Shown: positions 44,530 through 53,786 of the stretch, piece by piece
How the letters are laid out: the number at the start of each line of letters is the position of its first letter
Numbering within the stretch: the first letter of the stretch is position 1
From: Hymenobacter rubidus
GTDB lineage: Bacteria; Bacteroidota; Bacteroidia; Cytophagales; Hymenobacteraceae
Direction: 5' to 3'
Length of the DNA: 64,000 nt
Assembly (NCBI RefSeq): GCF_016734815.1
Contig: NZ_JAERQF010000002.1
Coordinates: 124,001 to 188,000, forward strand
Notes under the pieces: generated by a model
Databases searched by the model: none
The model's input: the letters and a program-made list of their open reading frames with translations, nothing else
What the model was told of the DNA's origin: nothing
Translations under genes and position numbers: made by a program

Positions 44530-44865
44530 AGGGCAAGATATAGGAATATTCTCGGCCGCGCTATTACGGCAATGGTTGAGGTATGGTTGCAAGCGTAAAC
44601 GTTATTTTTTGCCTATTTATTTGTGATAAATAAAGAATATTTGATTTTTTCCAAGCAAAAATGACCGAGTTACCAAAAGTTTAACTTAGTTTTACCCAGC
44701 GACCTGTTCCATGCACAATAGCAATTAATGGGTATGACATCTTTTTCTCACTTCTTCACTCGGCTCAATTTAGCCTTGCCTATCGCCTAAGAAAGCTACT
44801 AGCCCGGCTCTTTCTCTCCTTCCAGAAACCCGGATTTTTTGCCCCTAACCCTCTAACGACGGACA
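44530..44865. other. AT-rich divergent gap
   Basis: About 336 bases without a credible gene, between two divergent genes. The middle (44595-44700) is strongly AT-rich with a short TTTAT/ATAAA dyad (44616-44630). Promoters for both neighbours must lie here, but no exact TAnnTTTG with a proper -33 partner was found. Confidence 0.55.
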
Positions 44866-45582
44866 ATGAAAAACAGCCTCCTGTATTGCCTCGCCGCTGG
44901 TTCGCTAGCTCTCTCCTTCTTCTTTGAACGCGCCCCCGATGCTTCGGTGACGGCCCGTGCCACGTCGGCACCGGTCGTCGCCGAAGCATCGCTGCTTCCG
45001 GCCCTGACGATGGACGAGTCCACTTTCGAGCTACGCGCCGATGGCAACCCCGGTTCCGGGGAAAAGCCGGCCGCTCCCACGCCCGCCGAGCTGGCCGCCT
45101 CGCGCGACTCGCTCACCTATCATTACTACGCCCAGACGCTGGGCCTGCACCTGGCCTTTAACGAGAACAAGGACCTGCTGCGCACCGTGACCGACTGGAT
45201 TGGCGCCCCTTACAGCTACGGCAGCAACTCGCGCCGGGGCACCGACTGCTCGGGCTTCGTGACGCGCGTGTTCCACGAAGTGTATGGCATCAACCTGATT
45301 CACTCGTCGCGCTCCATGTTCAGCACCACCAAGCGCGTGGCCAAGAGCGAGATGCAAACCGGTGACCTGGTATTTTTCCGCCGGGGCCACGGCCCGATTT
45401 ACCACGTTGGCATCTACCTGAAAGACGGCAAATTTGCCCACTCGGCTACCAACGGCGGCGTTATGATAAGCTCGCTGAACCAGCCCTACTACCACCGCAA
45501 TTTCTATGCGGCCGGCCGGGTAAGCGCCGCCGCTGCGGCCGATGAAGCCTTGGTTGCCTCGACGACTGTGGACCAAAACTGA
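44866..45582 (+). CDS. NlpC/P60 cell-wall hydrolase
   Basis: A 238-residue exported protein. A signal peptide (1-18, hydrophobic up to FFFERAP) precedes a linker and an NlpC/P60 domain (about 95-225). The catalytic triad is visible: Cys128 in GTDCSGFV, His180 in YHVGIYL and His192 in FAHSAT. These enzymes cut peptidoglycan stem peptides, usually the gamma-D-Glu to diamino acid bond. No SH3 or LysM targeting domain is present. An intrinsic terminator follows. Confidence 0.9.
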   Translation: MKNSLLYCLAAGSLALSFFFERAPDASVTARATSAPVVAEASLLPALTMDESTFELRADGNPGSGEKPAAPTPAELAASRDSLTYHYYAQTLGLHLAFNENKDLLRTVTDWIGAPYSYGSNSRRGTDCSGFVTRVFHEVYGINLIHSSRSMFSTTKRVAKSEMQTGDLVFFRRGHGPIYHVGIYLKDGKFAHSATNGGVMISSLNQPYYHRNFYAAGRVSAAAAADEALVASTTVDQN

Positions 45583-45609
45583 GTCGTTGCAGTAAAGCAT
45601 CGCAATGGC

Positions 45610-45643
45610 AAAACGCCCAGCCCCACGGCTGGGCGTTTTTTTT
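45610..45643 (+). terminator. Terminator after NlpC/P60
   Basis: AAAACGCCCAGCC pairs with GGCTGGGCGTTTT around a CCAC loop, then more T. A strong intrinsic terminator 27 bases after the stop. Confidence 0.92.
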
Positions 45644-45835
45644 GGTCCATTCGCGGGGCAAATAGCGCCACTGAGCTGATATTCATCACTTCCCCACGGA
45701 GATAATCTGATATTGTTATTAAACCCAAAGGGAATGTAGCAGTCAATGGTAAACCATTGGTTCGTAAGAAGAAGGGCAGTAGGGTGATGGGCGTTTAATT
45801 CCATTTCAATTGATTTCACCTTTACGCGGCTGCTT

Positions 45836-47557
45836 ATGAATCGCAGACATTTCCTCCAACGAAACACGGCTGTTCTAAACGCTCCGGCTACTGCGGCGGC
45901 CACGGCCCCAACCCCGCCTGGCCCGCCCGAAACAGTAAGCCGCTACGCCAACACGAAGCTGCCTACCACGCTGGCCCGCACCACCAGCACGCTCACGCCC
46001 TACACCGGCACCTGGGGCTATGCCCAGGCGGCGCATCTGCTGCGACGCACATTATTCGGCCCCACCCGCACCGAGATTCTGACGGCGGCCGGCTCTACGC
46101 TCACGGCTACGTTGAACACGCTGCTCACGGTGCCCACCACCGCGCCCGACCCGCCCGTGAACGTGTCGACCACCGACACCAGTGTGGCCCTGGGTACCAC
46201 CTGGACGGCGCAGGTGTTCGACCAGAACTTTGAGGGGGTGCGCCGGGCTTCGCTGCGCGACTGGTGGCTGGGCCTGCAGCTGGGCCAGGGCACCTCGCTG
46301 CTGGAGAAGATGACGTTGTTTTGGCACAACCACTTCGTGATTGAGTTCAGTACCATCAACGATGCCCGCATGGGCTACGAGTACGTGCGTCTGCTACGCC
46401 AGCACGCGCTCGGCAATTTCAAGCAACTGACCAAGGACGTGACCGTGACGCCCGCCATGCTGCGCTTCCTCAACGGTAACCAGAGCATTGTCGGCGCCCC
46501 TAACGAGAACTACGGCCGCGAGCTACTGGAGCTGTTTACGGTAGGGAAGGGGCCGCTGATTGCCGCTGGTAACTACACCAACTACACCGAGGCCGACGTA
46601 CAGGCCGCCGCCAAAGTGCTCACCGGCTGGCGCGACCAGGCGGCGCCGGTAGGCAGCTACTACACTGCCAGCCGGCACGATGTCACCACCAAAGTGTTTT
46701 CGTCGGCTTTCGGCAATGCCAGCATTGCGCCCAATGGCAGTACCGAGTATCAGGACCTCATCAACCTGATTTTTCAACAGGTAGAAACGGCCCGCGCCAT
46801 CGTGCGGAAGCTGTACCGGTTTTTCGTGTACTACTTAATTGATACGCAAGTCGAAACCGACATCATTCGGCCGCTGGCAACCTTGCTGATATCGAACAAC
46901 TTCGAGATTGCGCCGGTCCTGCGCACGCTGTTTAGCTCGGAGCACTTCTTTGATGTGCTGAACGTGGGCTGCCTCATCAAGAGTCCGCTCGATTTTACCG
47001 TTGGGCTGATGCGCCAGATGGAAGTGGTGTTTCCGACGGCGGCCACCAACCAAGTGGTGCAATACGGCATGTGGGACTACCTAAACGGCTTAACCAGCTT
47101 GCAGCAGCAATACCTCGGCGACCCGCCCAACGTGGCCGGCTGGGCCGCCTATTACCAGACCCCGCAATACCACGAGCTGTGGATAAACGCCGTGACACTG
47201 CCGCGCCGCAACCAAGTGACAGACCTGTTCATCAGCACGGGTTACACGCGCAGTAGCGTCAACATTAGAATTGACGTGTTGGCACTAACGCAGTCGTTCC
47301 CGGCCGCTACAGCTGCTGACTGCAACCTGCTCATCGCCGAGTACGTGCGATTGATGGTGCCCATCAGCCTGACCGCCAACCAGATTACATTCCTGAAAAA
47401 CACCTTGCTGCCGGGCCTGCCCGATTTTGAATGGACCGTGGAATGGCAGCAATACCTGGCCGCACCCACCAATACGGCCAAAAAAGCGGCCGTAACCACC
47501 AAGCTCCAAGCCATGCTGCGCGCCCTGATGGGGCTGGCGGAATACCACTTGTCATAA
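45836..47557 (+). CDS. DUF1800 family protein
   Basis: A 573-residue DUF1800 protein. Family hallmarks: WGYAQAAHLLRRTLFGPTR (residues about 60-78), MTLFWHNHFVIEF (about 157-169), NENYGRELLELFTVG and GNPPNVAGW-like DPPNVAGWAAYYQ. The N-terminus MNRRHFLQ has a twin-arginine-like motif, but the following segment is Ala/Thr/Pro-rich and weakly hydrophobic, so export by Tat is uncertain. The function of the family is not known; DUF1800 and DUF1501 genes occur together across many phyla. The next gene starts 18 nt downstream, almost surely in the same operon. Confidence 0.9.
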   Translation: MNRRHFLQRNTAVLNAPATAAATAPTPPGPPETVSRYANTKLPTTLARTTSTLTPYTGTWGYAQAAHLLRRTLFGPTRTEILTAAGSTLTATLNTLLTVPTTAPDPPVNVSTTDTSVALGTTWTAQVFDQNFEGVRRASLRDWWLGLQLGQGTSLLEKMTLFWHNHFVIEFSTINDARMGYEYVRLLRQHALGNFKQLTKDVTVTPAMLRFLNGNQSIVGAPNENYGRELLELFTVGKGPLIAAGNYTNYTEADVQAAAKVLTGWRDQAAPVGSYYTASRHDVTTKVFSSAFGNASIAPNGSTEYQDLINLIFQQVETARAIVRKLYRFFVYYLIDTQVETDIIRPLATLLISNNFEIAPVLRTLFSSEHFFDVLNVGCLIKSPLDFTVGLMRQMEVVFPTAATNQVVQYGMWDYLNGLTSLQQQYLGDPPNVAGWAAYYQTPQYHELWINAVTLPRRNQVTDLFISTGYTRSSVNIRIDVLALTQSFPAATAADCNLLIAEYVRLMVPISLTANQITFLKNTLLPGLPDFEWTVEWQQYLAAPTNTAKKAAVTTKLQAMLRALMGLAEYHLS

Positions 47558-47575
47558 CGCCAACAGCCTTCTCCC

Positions 47576-49153
47576 ATGAAACGTCGCGAATTTCTACAAA
47601 CCACGGCTGCAGCCTCCGTCGGCACTGCTTTTCTGAGTGGGCTGCCCATTGGCGCCTACGGCTACTCGCCGCAGCTGGCGGCCCTGACTAATGCCACCAC
47701 GCAGTCGGATAAGGTGCTGGTCATCATTCAGCTGCAAGGCGGTAATGACGGCCTGAACATGATTATCCCCCTGGACCAGTACCCGGCCCTGATGGCGGCG
47801 CGCGGCAGCATTGCCCTGCCCCAAAACCAGGTGCTGGGCCTGACCACGGCTACCGGTATTCATCCGGCCATGGCCTCGCTCCAGAACATGTACCAGAACG
47901 GCAAGCTGGGCGTGGTGCAGAGCGTGGGCTACCCCACGCCGAACTTCTCGCACTTCCGGGCCACCGATATCTGGACCTCGGGTTCCGATTCGAACGTGAC
48001 CCTGACCACGGGCTGGGCCGGCCGCTACCTCGACAGCGAATACGCGGGCTACCCCACCGGCTACCCCAACACCCAGAACCCTGACCCGCTGGCCATCAGC
48101 ATCGGCTCGGTGGTGAGCAACTGCGTGCAGGGGCCCAGCGTGAACATGGGCATGGCCATTGCCAGCACTTCGTCGTTCTACCAGCTGCTGAGCGGCGGGG
48201 TGGATGTGGCGCCCAACACGCCGGCCGGTCATGAGCTCACCTTCATTCGCCAAGTGGTGAGCCAGACGCAGGTGTACACCACGGCCATTCAGACGGCCGC
48301 CGGCCGGGCCCAGAACCTCTCGCCGCTGTACCCCACGGCTGGGCAAAACTCGCTGGCCGACCAGCTTAAAATAGTAGCCCAATTGGTTGCCGGCGGCTTG
48401 CAGACGCGCATTTACGTGTGCACCCTGGGTGGCTTCGACACGCACACCCTGCAGGTGCCGGCTACCGGCAGCACGGCCGTAGGCACCCACGCCACGCTGC
48501 TTGGGAAGATTGCGGAGGCCGTGAGTGCCTTTCAGGATGATTTGCAGCGCCACAACGTGCAGGACCGGGTGGTGGGCATGACGTTCTCGGAGTTTGGCCG
48601 GCGCATCAAGGCCAATTCGGGCTACGGCACCGACCACGGCGCGGCGGCCCCGTTGCTGGTGTTCGGCTCGAAGGTGAACCCCATTGTGCACGGACCCAAT
48701 CCCACGCTGCCCGCCAATGCTGGGGTGAACGACAACATCAACATGCAGTTCGACTTCCGCAGCATCTACACCAGCATTTTGCAGGACTGGTTCCGGGTGA
48801 CGCCGGCCACGCTCACGCAGCTCTTTGGGCGCAGCTTCCCCTACGTGCCCGTACTGCGGCCCGGTGCGCTGCTCGCCACCAAAGAGGCTCCGCAGGTGGC
48901 CGATTTCACGGTGTACCCCAACCCCGTGGCCCGCGACGGCCGCACCACAGTGGCCTACGATTGCGCCGGCGGCCACGTGCAAGTGGTGCTGCTCGACCAA
49001 ATGGGCCGCGAAGTGCGCCGCTTTGCGGACCAGGTATTGGCCGCCGGCCCGCAGTTCCTGCCCCTGGACTTGAGCGGCCTGGCCGCTGGCGCTTACTACT
49101 GCCAGGTACGCGAAGCCCAGCGCAGTGGCTCCCGCATTGTGGTGGTGGAGTAA
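47576..49153 (+). CDS. DUF1501 family protein with T9SS domain
   Basis: A 525-residue DUF1501 (sulfatase-like alkaline phosphatase fold) protein. A Tat-type signal KRREFLQTTAAASVGTAFLS opens it. The domain body spans about 40-425 (VIIQLQGGNDGLNMIIP, LGGFDTH, VVGMTFSEFGRRIKANSGYGTDHG). A T9SS sorting domain sits at about 445-525 (FTVYPNPVARDGRTTV, LDQMGREVRRF, LAAGAYYCQVRE). Tat plus T9SS on one protein suggests a folded, cofactor-bearing cargo moved in two steps; that is inferred. It forms a pair with the upstream DUF1800 gene, which lacks the sorting domain. Confidence 0.9.
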   Translation: MKRREFLQTTAAASVGTAFLSGLPIGAYGYSPQLAALTNATTQSDKVLVIIQLQGGNDGLNMIIPLDQYPALMAARGSIALPQNQVLGLTTATGIHPAMASLQNMYQNGKLGVVQSVGYPTPNFSHFRATDIWTSGSDSNVTLTTGWAGRYLDSEYAGYPTGYPNTQNPDPLAISIGSVVSNCVQGPSVNMGMAIASTSSFYQLLSGGVDVAPNTPAGHELTFIRQVVSQTQVYTTAIQTAAGRAQNLSPLYPTAGQNSLADQLKIVAQLVAGGLQTRIYVCTLGGFDTHTLQVPATGSTAVGTHATLLGKIAEAVSAFQDDLQRHNVQDRVVGMTFSEFGRRIKANSGYGTDHGAAAPLLVFGSKVNPIVHGPNPTLPANAGVNDNINMQFDFRSIYTSILQDWFRVTPATLTQLFGRSFPYVPVLRPGALLATKEAPQVADFTVYPNPVARDGRTTVAYDCAGGHVQVVLLDQMGREVRRFADQVLAAGPQFLPLDLSGLAAGAYYCQVREAQRSGSRIVVVE

Positions 49154-49177
49154 AAAGGCTAAGTGCCAGTAAATAAC

Positions 49178-49227
49178 CCACAATGGCTCCGGCCAGCTTC
49201 TGAGGAGCTGAACCGGAGCCATTGTGG
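49178..49227 (+). terminator. Hairpin after DUF1501 gene
   Basis: Stem CCACAATGGCTCCGG (49178-49192) pairs perfectly with CCGGAGCCATTGTGG (49213-49227); the loop has a small AGCT/AGCT hairpin. It begins 24 bases after the stop. No T-run follows, so it may stabilise the transcript end. Confidence 0.7.
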
Positions 49228-49348
49228 CTTCGGCAGATTTTCGTGGAAAAAAGGCAGCCCCGCGCCGGCCTTTTGCGTAAGGCGATACGAAGGCGTTAGC
49301 CGCCTCGTCCTCTGTCCCTCACGTTCCTCCTTTTTTCCTTACAGCTTT

Positions 49349-49663
49349 ATGGAAGCGCAAATCGAACAACAACTCGAAAAGATTTTGCCCGAAGACCTCG
49401 CCCGCACCTTCGAAAGTGCCTATTATGTGTTTCAGGGCCAGCACGAGCACATGGACGACCTGCTGAAGCACGGCGGCGTGCTGCTGCGCAAAGCCGCCCA
49501 GAAATTCACGCCCACCCAAATGATACTCGGCATTGCCGGCCTCGCGGCCGTGGCCGTGGTGCTCATCAACCGCGCCACCGGCGACGACCACGAAGGCGAA
49601 GCCCAGGACGTGAGCGACAGCAAGCGCCAGCTAGGCAGCAAAGACGATAAGGACAAGAAATAA
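49349..49663 (+). CDS. Small single-helix membrane protein
   Basis: A 104-residue protein from ATG 49349; the frame extends to 49163 but that part covers a hairpin and has no coding character. An amphipathic N-terminal helical region (residues 1-50) is followed by one transmembrane helix (about 59-77, MILGIAGLAAVAVVLI) and an acidic then basic disordered tail. The pattern TPTQMILGIAG resembles TTQKVVGGAI in the protein at 43187-43996. Such proteins are reminiscent of YtxH or DUF883-like membrane stress proteins, but I cannot assign the family. Confidence 0.6.
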   Translation: MEAQIEQQLEKILPEDLARTFESAYYVFQGQHEHMDDLLKHGGVLLRKAAQKFTPTQMILGIAGLAAVAVVLINRATGDDHEGEAQDVSDSKRQLGSKDDKDKK

Positions 49664-49680
49664 GCTTGTCAGCAACTAGC

Positions 49681-49715
49681 AAACGGCGGCTTCCGTCACC
49701 GAAAGCCGCCGTTTT
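49681..49715. terminator. Terminator
   Basis: AAACGGCGGCTT pairs with AAAGCCGCCGTTT (one mismatch) followed by T. It closes the plus-strand gene at 49663 and could also serve the convergent minus-strand TonB gene. Confidence 0.88.
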
Positions 49716-49735
49716 TGGTATGGGTGTGTCACTCT

Positions 49736-49764
49736 TGTCATCCTGAGCAGCGCGCAGGATGACA
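49736..49764. repeat. Degenerate family A palindrome
   Basis: TGTCATCCTG (49736-49745) pairs with CAGGATGACA (49755-49764) around a 9-base loop. It keeps only the outer part of family A stems, so it looks like a shortened member. Confidence 0.7.
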
Positions 49765-49805
49765 GACGCTTCCCAATAGCTTCCGTCTGAATAAGCCGCT
49801 GCTGG

Positions 49806-50942
49806 TCAGCGGATATCAATGACCACCGGCACGGCCAGACGCACGGCCACGGCCTGCCCATTGTGGCGGCCCGGCTCAAAGCGAGGCAGGCGCAGGGCTG
49901 CGGCCAGTACGGCCTCATCTATTTCACTGCCAATGCTTTGCAGCATTACCGGGCGCGTTACGCGGCCGTCGGGCTCTACCACGAAACTGACCTGGCCGGT
50001 ACCGTTTGGGGTGCGTTCGGGGTAGGAAATCAGCTCGGCCAGGGCCGACTGCAGGGCATCGGGGCCGCTGTGGCCGGGCAGCGTGGGCATCTGCTCAACT
50101 TGGCTATACACTTGGTGGTCGGGCACGGGCGGCGGGGTGCCAGCGGGCGGCGGGGGCGGGCTGAACCAGATATTTAGCGTTTGGTACACGGATACGGGCT
50201 GGTCGTCGTAGCCCAGGGCGGGCTGCCAGCGCGGAAAATTACGCACGAGGCGCAGTGCCTCGTCGTCGCAGCTGGGGCAGAGGGAGTTGATAACTTCGAC
50301 GGCGCCGGGGCGGCCATCGGGTTTCAGCACAAAGCGTACCACCACCCGCCCTTTCAGGTCGCGCTGCTTCACCTCGGCGGGCGTTGCGCGATTTTTTTGC
50401 AGGTACTGCTCCAGGGCCGCATCGCCGCCCGGAAACTGAGCTTGACGGGATACTTCGGTAGCTGCGTACACGTGCCGGGGCGACAGAAACATGACCGGAA
50501 CGGAGAGCAGCACCGCCACTGGCTGGCCTTGGTAAAGGCCCGGCCGCAGGCGCGGCATGCGCTTCACGGCGGCCAGGGCGGCGGCATCGCAGGCGGGGCT
50601 GAGCGACTGCACCACCGTGGCCTGCCGGGCCACGCCACTCACGCCCACCACCACGCGCACGAACACCCGGCCCTCGGTGCGGCCCTCGCGCACCTCAATC
50701 GGCAGCTTCACTTGTTGCTGCACCGCTTTCACAAGGGCCAGATTGCCCCCGCCGCTGGGCAGCGAGGGCATCTGGTCTACGTAATTGAAAATCTGAGTAG
50801 TATCGATGGCATACTGCCCGTAGTATTGGGCTGCGGCCGGGCGAGAAAGGCTCAGCAACAGGAGAAACAGTAGGCAAGATGGTTTCGGAAAACGACGGCG
50901 ACTACCATCATGTTGCCAAAGCAGAAGGCGACGAATATCCAT
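49806..50942 (-). CDS. Protein with three TonB C-terminal domains
   Basis: A 378-residue exported protein. A signal peptide (about 22-39, ending AAAQ) precedes three tandem copies of the TonB C-terminal domain (about 55-155, 165-262 and 285-378). Each has the GRVxVxVVVxxxG...V..S..PxCDxAALxxVRxxPRxxPG pattern. A proline-rich spacer (SPPPPPAGTPPPVPD) separates the second and third. Normal TonB has one such domain and an inner-membrane anchor; here there is no anchor beyond the signal. It may be a periplasmic adaptor to TonB-dependent receptors, inferred from the domains only. Confidence 0.8.
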   Translation of the reverse strand: MDIRRLLLWQHDGSRRRFPKPSCLLFLLLLSLSRPAAAQYYGQYAIDTTQIFNYVDQMPSLPSGGGNLALVKAVQQQVKLPIEVREGRTEGRVFVRVVVGVSGVARQATVVQSLSPACDAAALAAVKRMPRLRPGLYQGQPVAVLLSVPVMFLSPRHVYAATEVSRQAQFPGGDAALEQYLQKNRATPAEVKQRDLKGRVVVRFVLKPDGRPGAVEVINSLCPSCDDEALRLVRNFPRWQPALGYDDQPVSVYQTLNIWFSPPPPPAGTPPPVPDHQVYSQVEQMPTLPGHSGPDALQSALAELISYPERTPNGTGQVSFVVEPDGRVTRPVMLQSIGSEIDEAVLAAALRLPRFEPGRHNGQAVAVRLAVPVVIDIR

Positions 50943-51012
50943 ACCGCAAATCTATAGCAGACGCCTTTTTTAAGAAATAAGGCCGAGAAAGCCAGCAAAA
51001 TCACCCCGAAAT

Positions 51013-51109
51013 GTCCTGCTGAGCTTGCCGAAGCATCTCTACCGCGAAGACCAATCCAATCGAAAGGATTACTACAGCGGTAGAGATGCTTCGGCAAGCT
51101 CAGCAGGAC
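51013..51109. repeat. Family A palindrome, copy 5
   Basis: Arms 51013-51045 and 51077-51109 are 33-base perfect reverse complements with core CCTGCTGAGCTTGCCGAAG. It lies in the gap between the TonB-domain gene and the penicillin acylase gene. Confidence 0.95.
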
Positions 51110-51181
51110 CGTCCAATGGTTTTTCCAACACACCCCAAGTCTGGTTTGCAGCAGTGGCTCATACGCGTATTCAAACGCATG

Positions 51182-53617
51182 TCATTTCCCCTGCAACGTC
51201 CACGCCGTCGCTACCCGCTTGTTTGGCTCATCCGCACTGCGCAGAAACACCAGCTCATCGAGCTGCCCCACGCGCCAGCTTTCCAGCATGTCGTTGTAAT
51301 AGCGTGAGCCGGGGTTGCCGCTCTGGCCGCCAGGGTATACGCCGTAGGCGCGCACGTGCGGGCCCAGGGCCACCACCATGCGCCAGCTGGGGCCCGTGCG
51401 CTCGGTGGTGGCGTTCACGATGCCTGCGCCACCGCCGCAGTCCACGTCCAGCACGCCAAAGCCGGGCAGCTTGAGCAGGTGCAGCACGTCGGTGCTTTTT
51501 TGGCTGGCCCAGCGCCACTTGTCGCTCTGGGTGCCGTATTTGCGGGTGAGGCTGTCCACGGCCCACTTCAGGCTTTGGCGGGCCAGCAGGGGCAAGGTTT
51601 CTCGGGCGCGGGTGCGGCGGTCGTCAATCCAGCGGCTGGTGTCCTCGCGCAGAATCAGGTTGTTGGTGCGGTCGCGCGCGGGGTAGCGGTAGGCTGGGCC
51701 CTTGGGGTCGGTGGGAAAGTCGTCGTCCCAGAGGCGCTTTACCAGGTTATCGTACCACAGCTCAAATAGGCTCGGGCCGATGGCCTCGGCGGTGTAGTGG
51801 TAGTTCCAGGAGCGCAGGGCGGCCAGGGCCCGGCCCTCGGGCGAAGTGGCTGGTAGCGTACCGGCTAGGGCCAGCAGGCGCGGCAGCATTAGCTGGGCAT
51901 TCATGCCAAAGTTGTCGTTCTGGAGCTGGCGCAAGCTGTCGGCCGTCACGCGGGGCATCTGGCCCAGGCGCTGGTTGATGCGCCGGCCGCGCTCCGACGA
52001 GCCGTAGTCCCAGTTCAGGTAGTAGGGGTAGTCCTCGGGCCGCACTGACGACTGGTTGGCCGACGACACAAAACCCCGCGCCGGATTCCGGACGTGTGGA
52101 TTCTGGGCCGCCAGAATCCAGCCCTGCCAGTCCTGGGCCGGGTCGCGGCCATCGAGCAGGTACTTGCCCTGCTCGCGCCATTTCAGGGGGAAGTGGCCGT
52201 TGGGCCAGAGGGCAATGTCCTGCGCAGCATTCGCGAAAATAAAGTTCTGGGCCGGTGCGCCGTAGGTGGCCAGCGCGGCCGTGTAGTCGGCGTAGCTCCG
52301 GGCGCGGTTGAGGCGGTAGAAGGTCAGGAACTCGTTGGCCGCGTCGTGGGCGGTCCAGCGGGCGGCGTAGCCGATGGGCGTCTGGGCCAGGAAGGGCTTC
52401 TCCTCCCGCTCGTATACCACCGGGCCGTGGTGGGTGTAGAGCACGGTATCGAGACGGTCGGGCTGCCCGCGCACCTTAATACGCTCCACCACGCGACGCA
52501 CCGGTTTCCACTGGCCCGCGTGCCAGTACTCGCGCCGCGCCACGTCCCGAAACTGCACTTGGTACCAGTCCAGCACATCGGCGTAGGTGTTGGTCACGCC
52601 CCAGGCCGCCTGCGCATTAAAACCGATGATGACCGTGGGCGTGCCCGGAATGCTCACGCCGTACACGTTCACGCCGGGCGCGGCCAGCTGCTCCTGGTAC
52701 CAGATGCTGGGCAGGTTGAGCTGCAAGTGCGGGTCGTTGGCCAGCATGGGAAAACCGGTCGTTGAGCGCGCGCCGCTCACGGCAAAGTTGTTGGAGCCCA
52801 GCTCCCGGGCCGGCTCCTGGTTTGGCTGATACGGTGCCTCGGCGGCAGCAAATGCGGCAGGCACGGGCGGCACGGCCAAGGGCTGGAAATCGAGCGGCGT
52901 GCCGGCGGGCACTACCGGCGACTCGCGCGTGGGGTAGTCCGGAAACAGGTCGCGCATCACCGCCGGCCCGTATTTGCGCAGGGCGTTGCTCATGCGCAGG
53001 TCATCGGAGCGGCCCGTCAGGTCGAAGGCCATGTACTTCAGAATGAGCGCGCTTTTCAGCGGTTCCCAAGGCTCGGGCGCGTAGTCGAGCAGCTTGTATT
53101 CAAACGGGGTGGTGGCCGGTGTCAGGCTGTTGATGTAAGCATTCACCCCATCGGAGTACGCCCGCACCACGGGGCCGCTCACCGGGTCGGCCAGGGCCGC
53201 CGCGTTCGATTTCTGCGCGCCAAAGCCCAGGCCCATGCGCCGAAAAAATCGGTCGGTTTCCAGCCGCTCCGGTCCCACAATTTCGGCCAGCCGCCCGGCT
53301 GCCACGTGGGCCACAAAATCCATCTGCCAGAGCCGGTCGCGGGCCGTGAGGTAGCCCTGCGCCAGGTACAGGTCGTGGTCGTTTTGGGCGAAGATGTGCG
53401 GCACGCGGCGGTCGTCGTAGCGCACCGTCACGGGCTGTTGCAGGCCGGCCAGGTCCAGCGTTTGCTGCGCGGGGAAGTCCTCGGGCCGCTCGCCGTTCTG
53501 CCAAAAGCCCCGGTAAGGGCTCAGCAGCTTGCCAAAGGGCGGCAGCTGGCCGTGCTTGGTGTTCAGCACCCAAACCAAGGTACAGGCGGCGGCCAGGGCC
53601 AGTAGCGCTTTAATCAT
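51182..53617 (-). CDS. Penicillin acylase family protein
   Basis: An 811-residue Ntn-hydrolase. Residues 1-22 are a hydrophobic signal or anchor. The alpha chain region (about 45-265) is followed by the autocleavage site LGSNNFAV; the nucleophile is Ser275, which becomes the new N-terminus of the beta chain after self-processing. Beta-chain motifs (TGFPMLANDPHL, GVSIPGTPTVIIGFN) follow. Such enzymes hydrolyse amide bonds of penicillins or of N-acyl-homoserine lactones (quorum quenching); which substrate is used cannot be told. It has its own leader with a family C repeat upstream. Confidence 0.9.
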   Translation of the reverse strand: MIKALLALAAACTLVWVLNTKHGQLPPFGKLLSPYRGFWQNGERPEDFPAQQTLDLAGLQQPVTVRYDDRRVPHIFAQNDHDLYLAQGYLTARDRLWQMDFVAHVAAGRLAEIVGPERLETDRFFRRMGLGFGAQKSNAAALADPVSGPVVRAYSDGVNAYINSLTPATTPFEYKLLDYAPEPWEPLKSALILKYMAFDLTGRSDDLRMSNALRKYGPAVMRDLFPDYPTRESPVVPAGTPLDFQPLAVPPVPAAFAAAEAPYQPNQEPARELGSNNFAVSGARSTTGFPMLANDPHLQLNLPSIWYQEQLAAPGVNVYGVSIPGTPTVIIGFNAQAAWGVTNTYADVLDWYQVQFRDVARREYWHAGQWKPVRRVVERIKVRGQPDRLDTVLYTHHGPVVYEREEKPFLAQTPIGYAARWTAHDAANEFLTFYRLNRARSYADYTAALATYGAPAQNFIFANAAQDIALWPNGHFPLKWREQGKYLLDGRDPAQDWQGWILAAQNPHVRNPARGFVSSANQSSVRPEDYPYYLNWDYGSSERGRRINQRLGQMPRVTADSLRQLQNDNFGMNAQLMLPRLLALAGTLPATSPEGRALAALRSWNYHYTAEAIGPSLFELWYDNLVKRLWDDDFPTDPKGPAYRYPARDRTNNLILREDTSRWIDDRRTRARETLPLLARQSLKWAVDSLTRKYGTQSDKWRWASQKSTDVLHLLKLPGFGVLDVDCGGGAGIVNATTERTGPSWRMVVALGPHVRAYGVYPGGQSGNPGSRYYNDMLESWRVGQLDELVFLRSADEPNKRVATAWTLQGK

Positions 53618-53620
53618 TCC

Positions 53621-53786
53621 AGTTGTCCGTTATTGGTTGTCCGTTGTCAGGCCTGTGGGCAAAAGCAAAGGCCAATTAACGACAACGCCGTCAATTGGCC
53701 TTCAGAAACTTCTGTTCAACTGACCTGCTGACCACTTTTAGCAATCAACCTGACAACAGACAACTAATAACGGACAACTAACAACC
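53621..53786. repeat. Family C inverted repeat, copy 2, with inner palindrome
   Basis: The outer arms (53621-53651 and 53749-53786) carry TTGTCCGTT and GACAAC units in opposite sense. Inside them AAGGCCAATT (53668-53677) pairs with AATTGGCCTT (53693-53702). The element fills the gap between the divergently described penicillin acylase start and the RlpA stop. Confidence 0.85.

Noticed and set aside
49700..49810. Replication terminus or dif site where gene orientation flips
   Set aside because: Genes to the left are mostly plus and to the right mostly minus, but no dif-like sequence is visible and the window is too short; a terminus would also conflict with parS 31 kb away.
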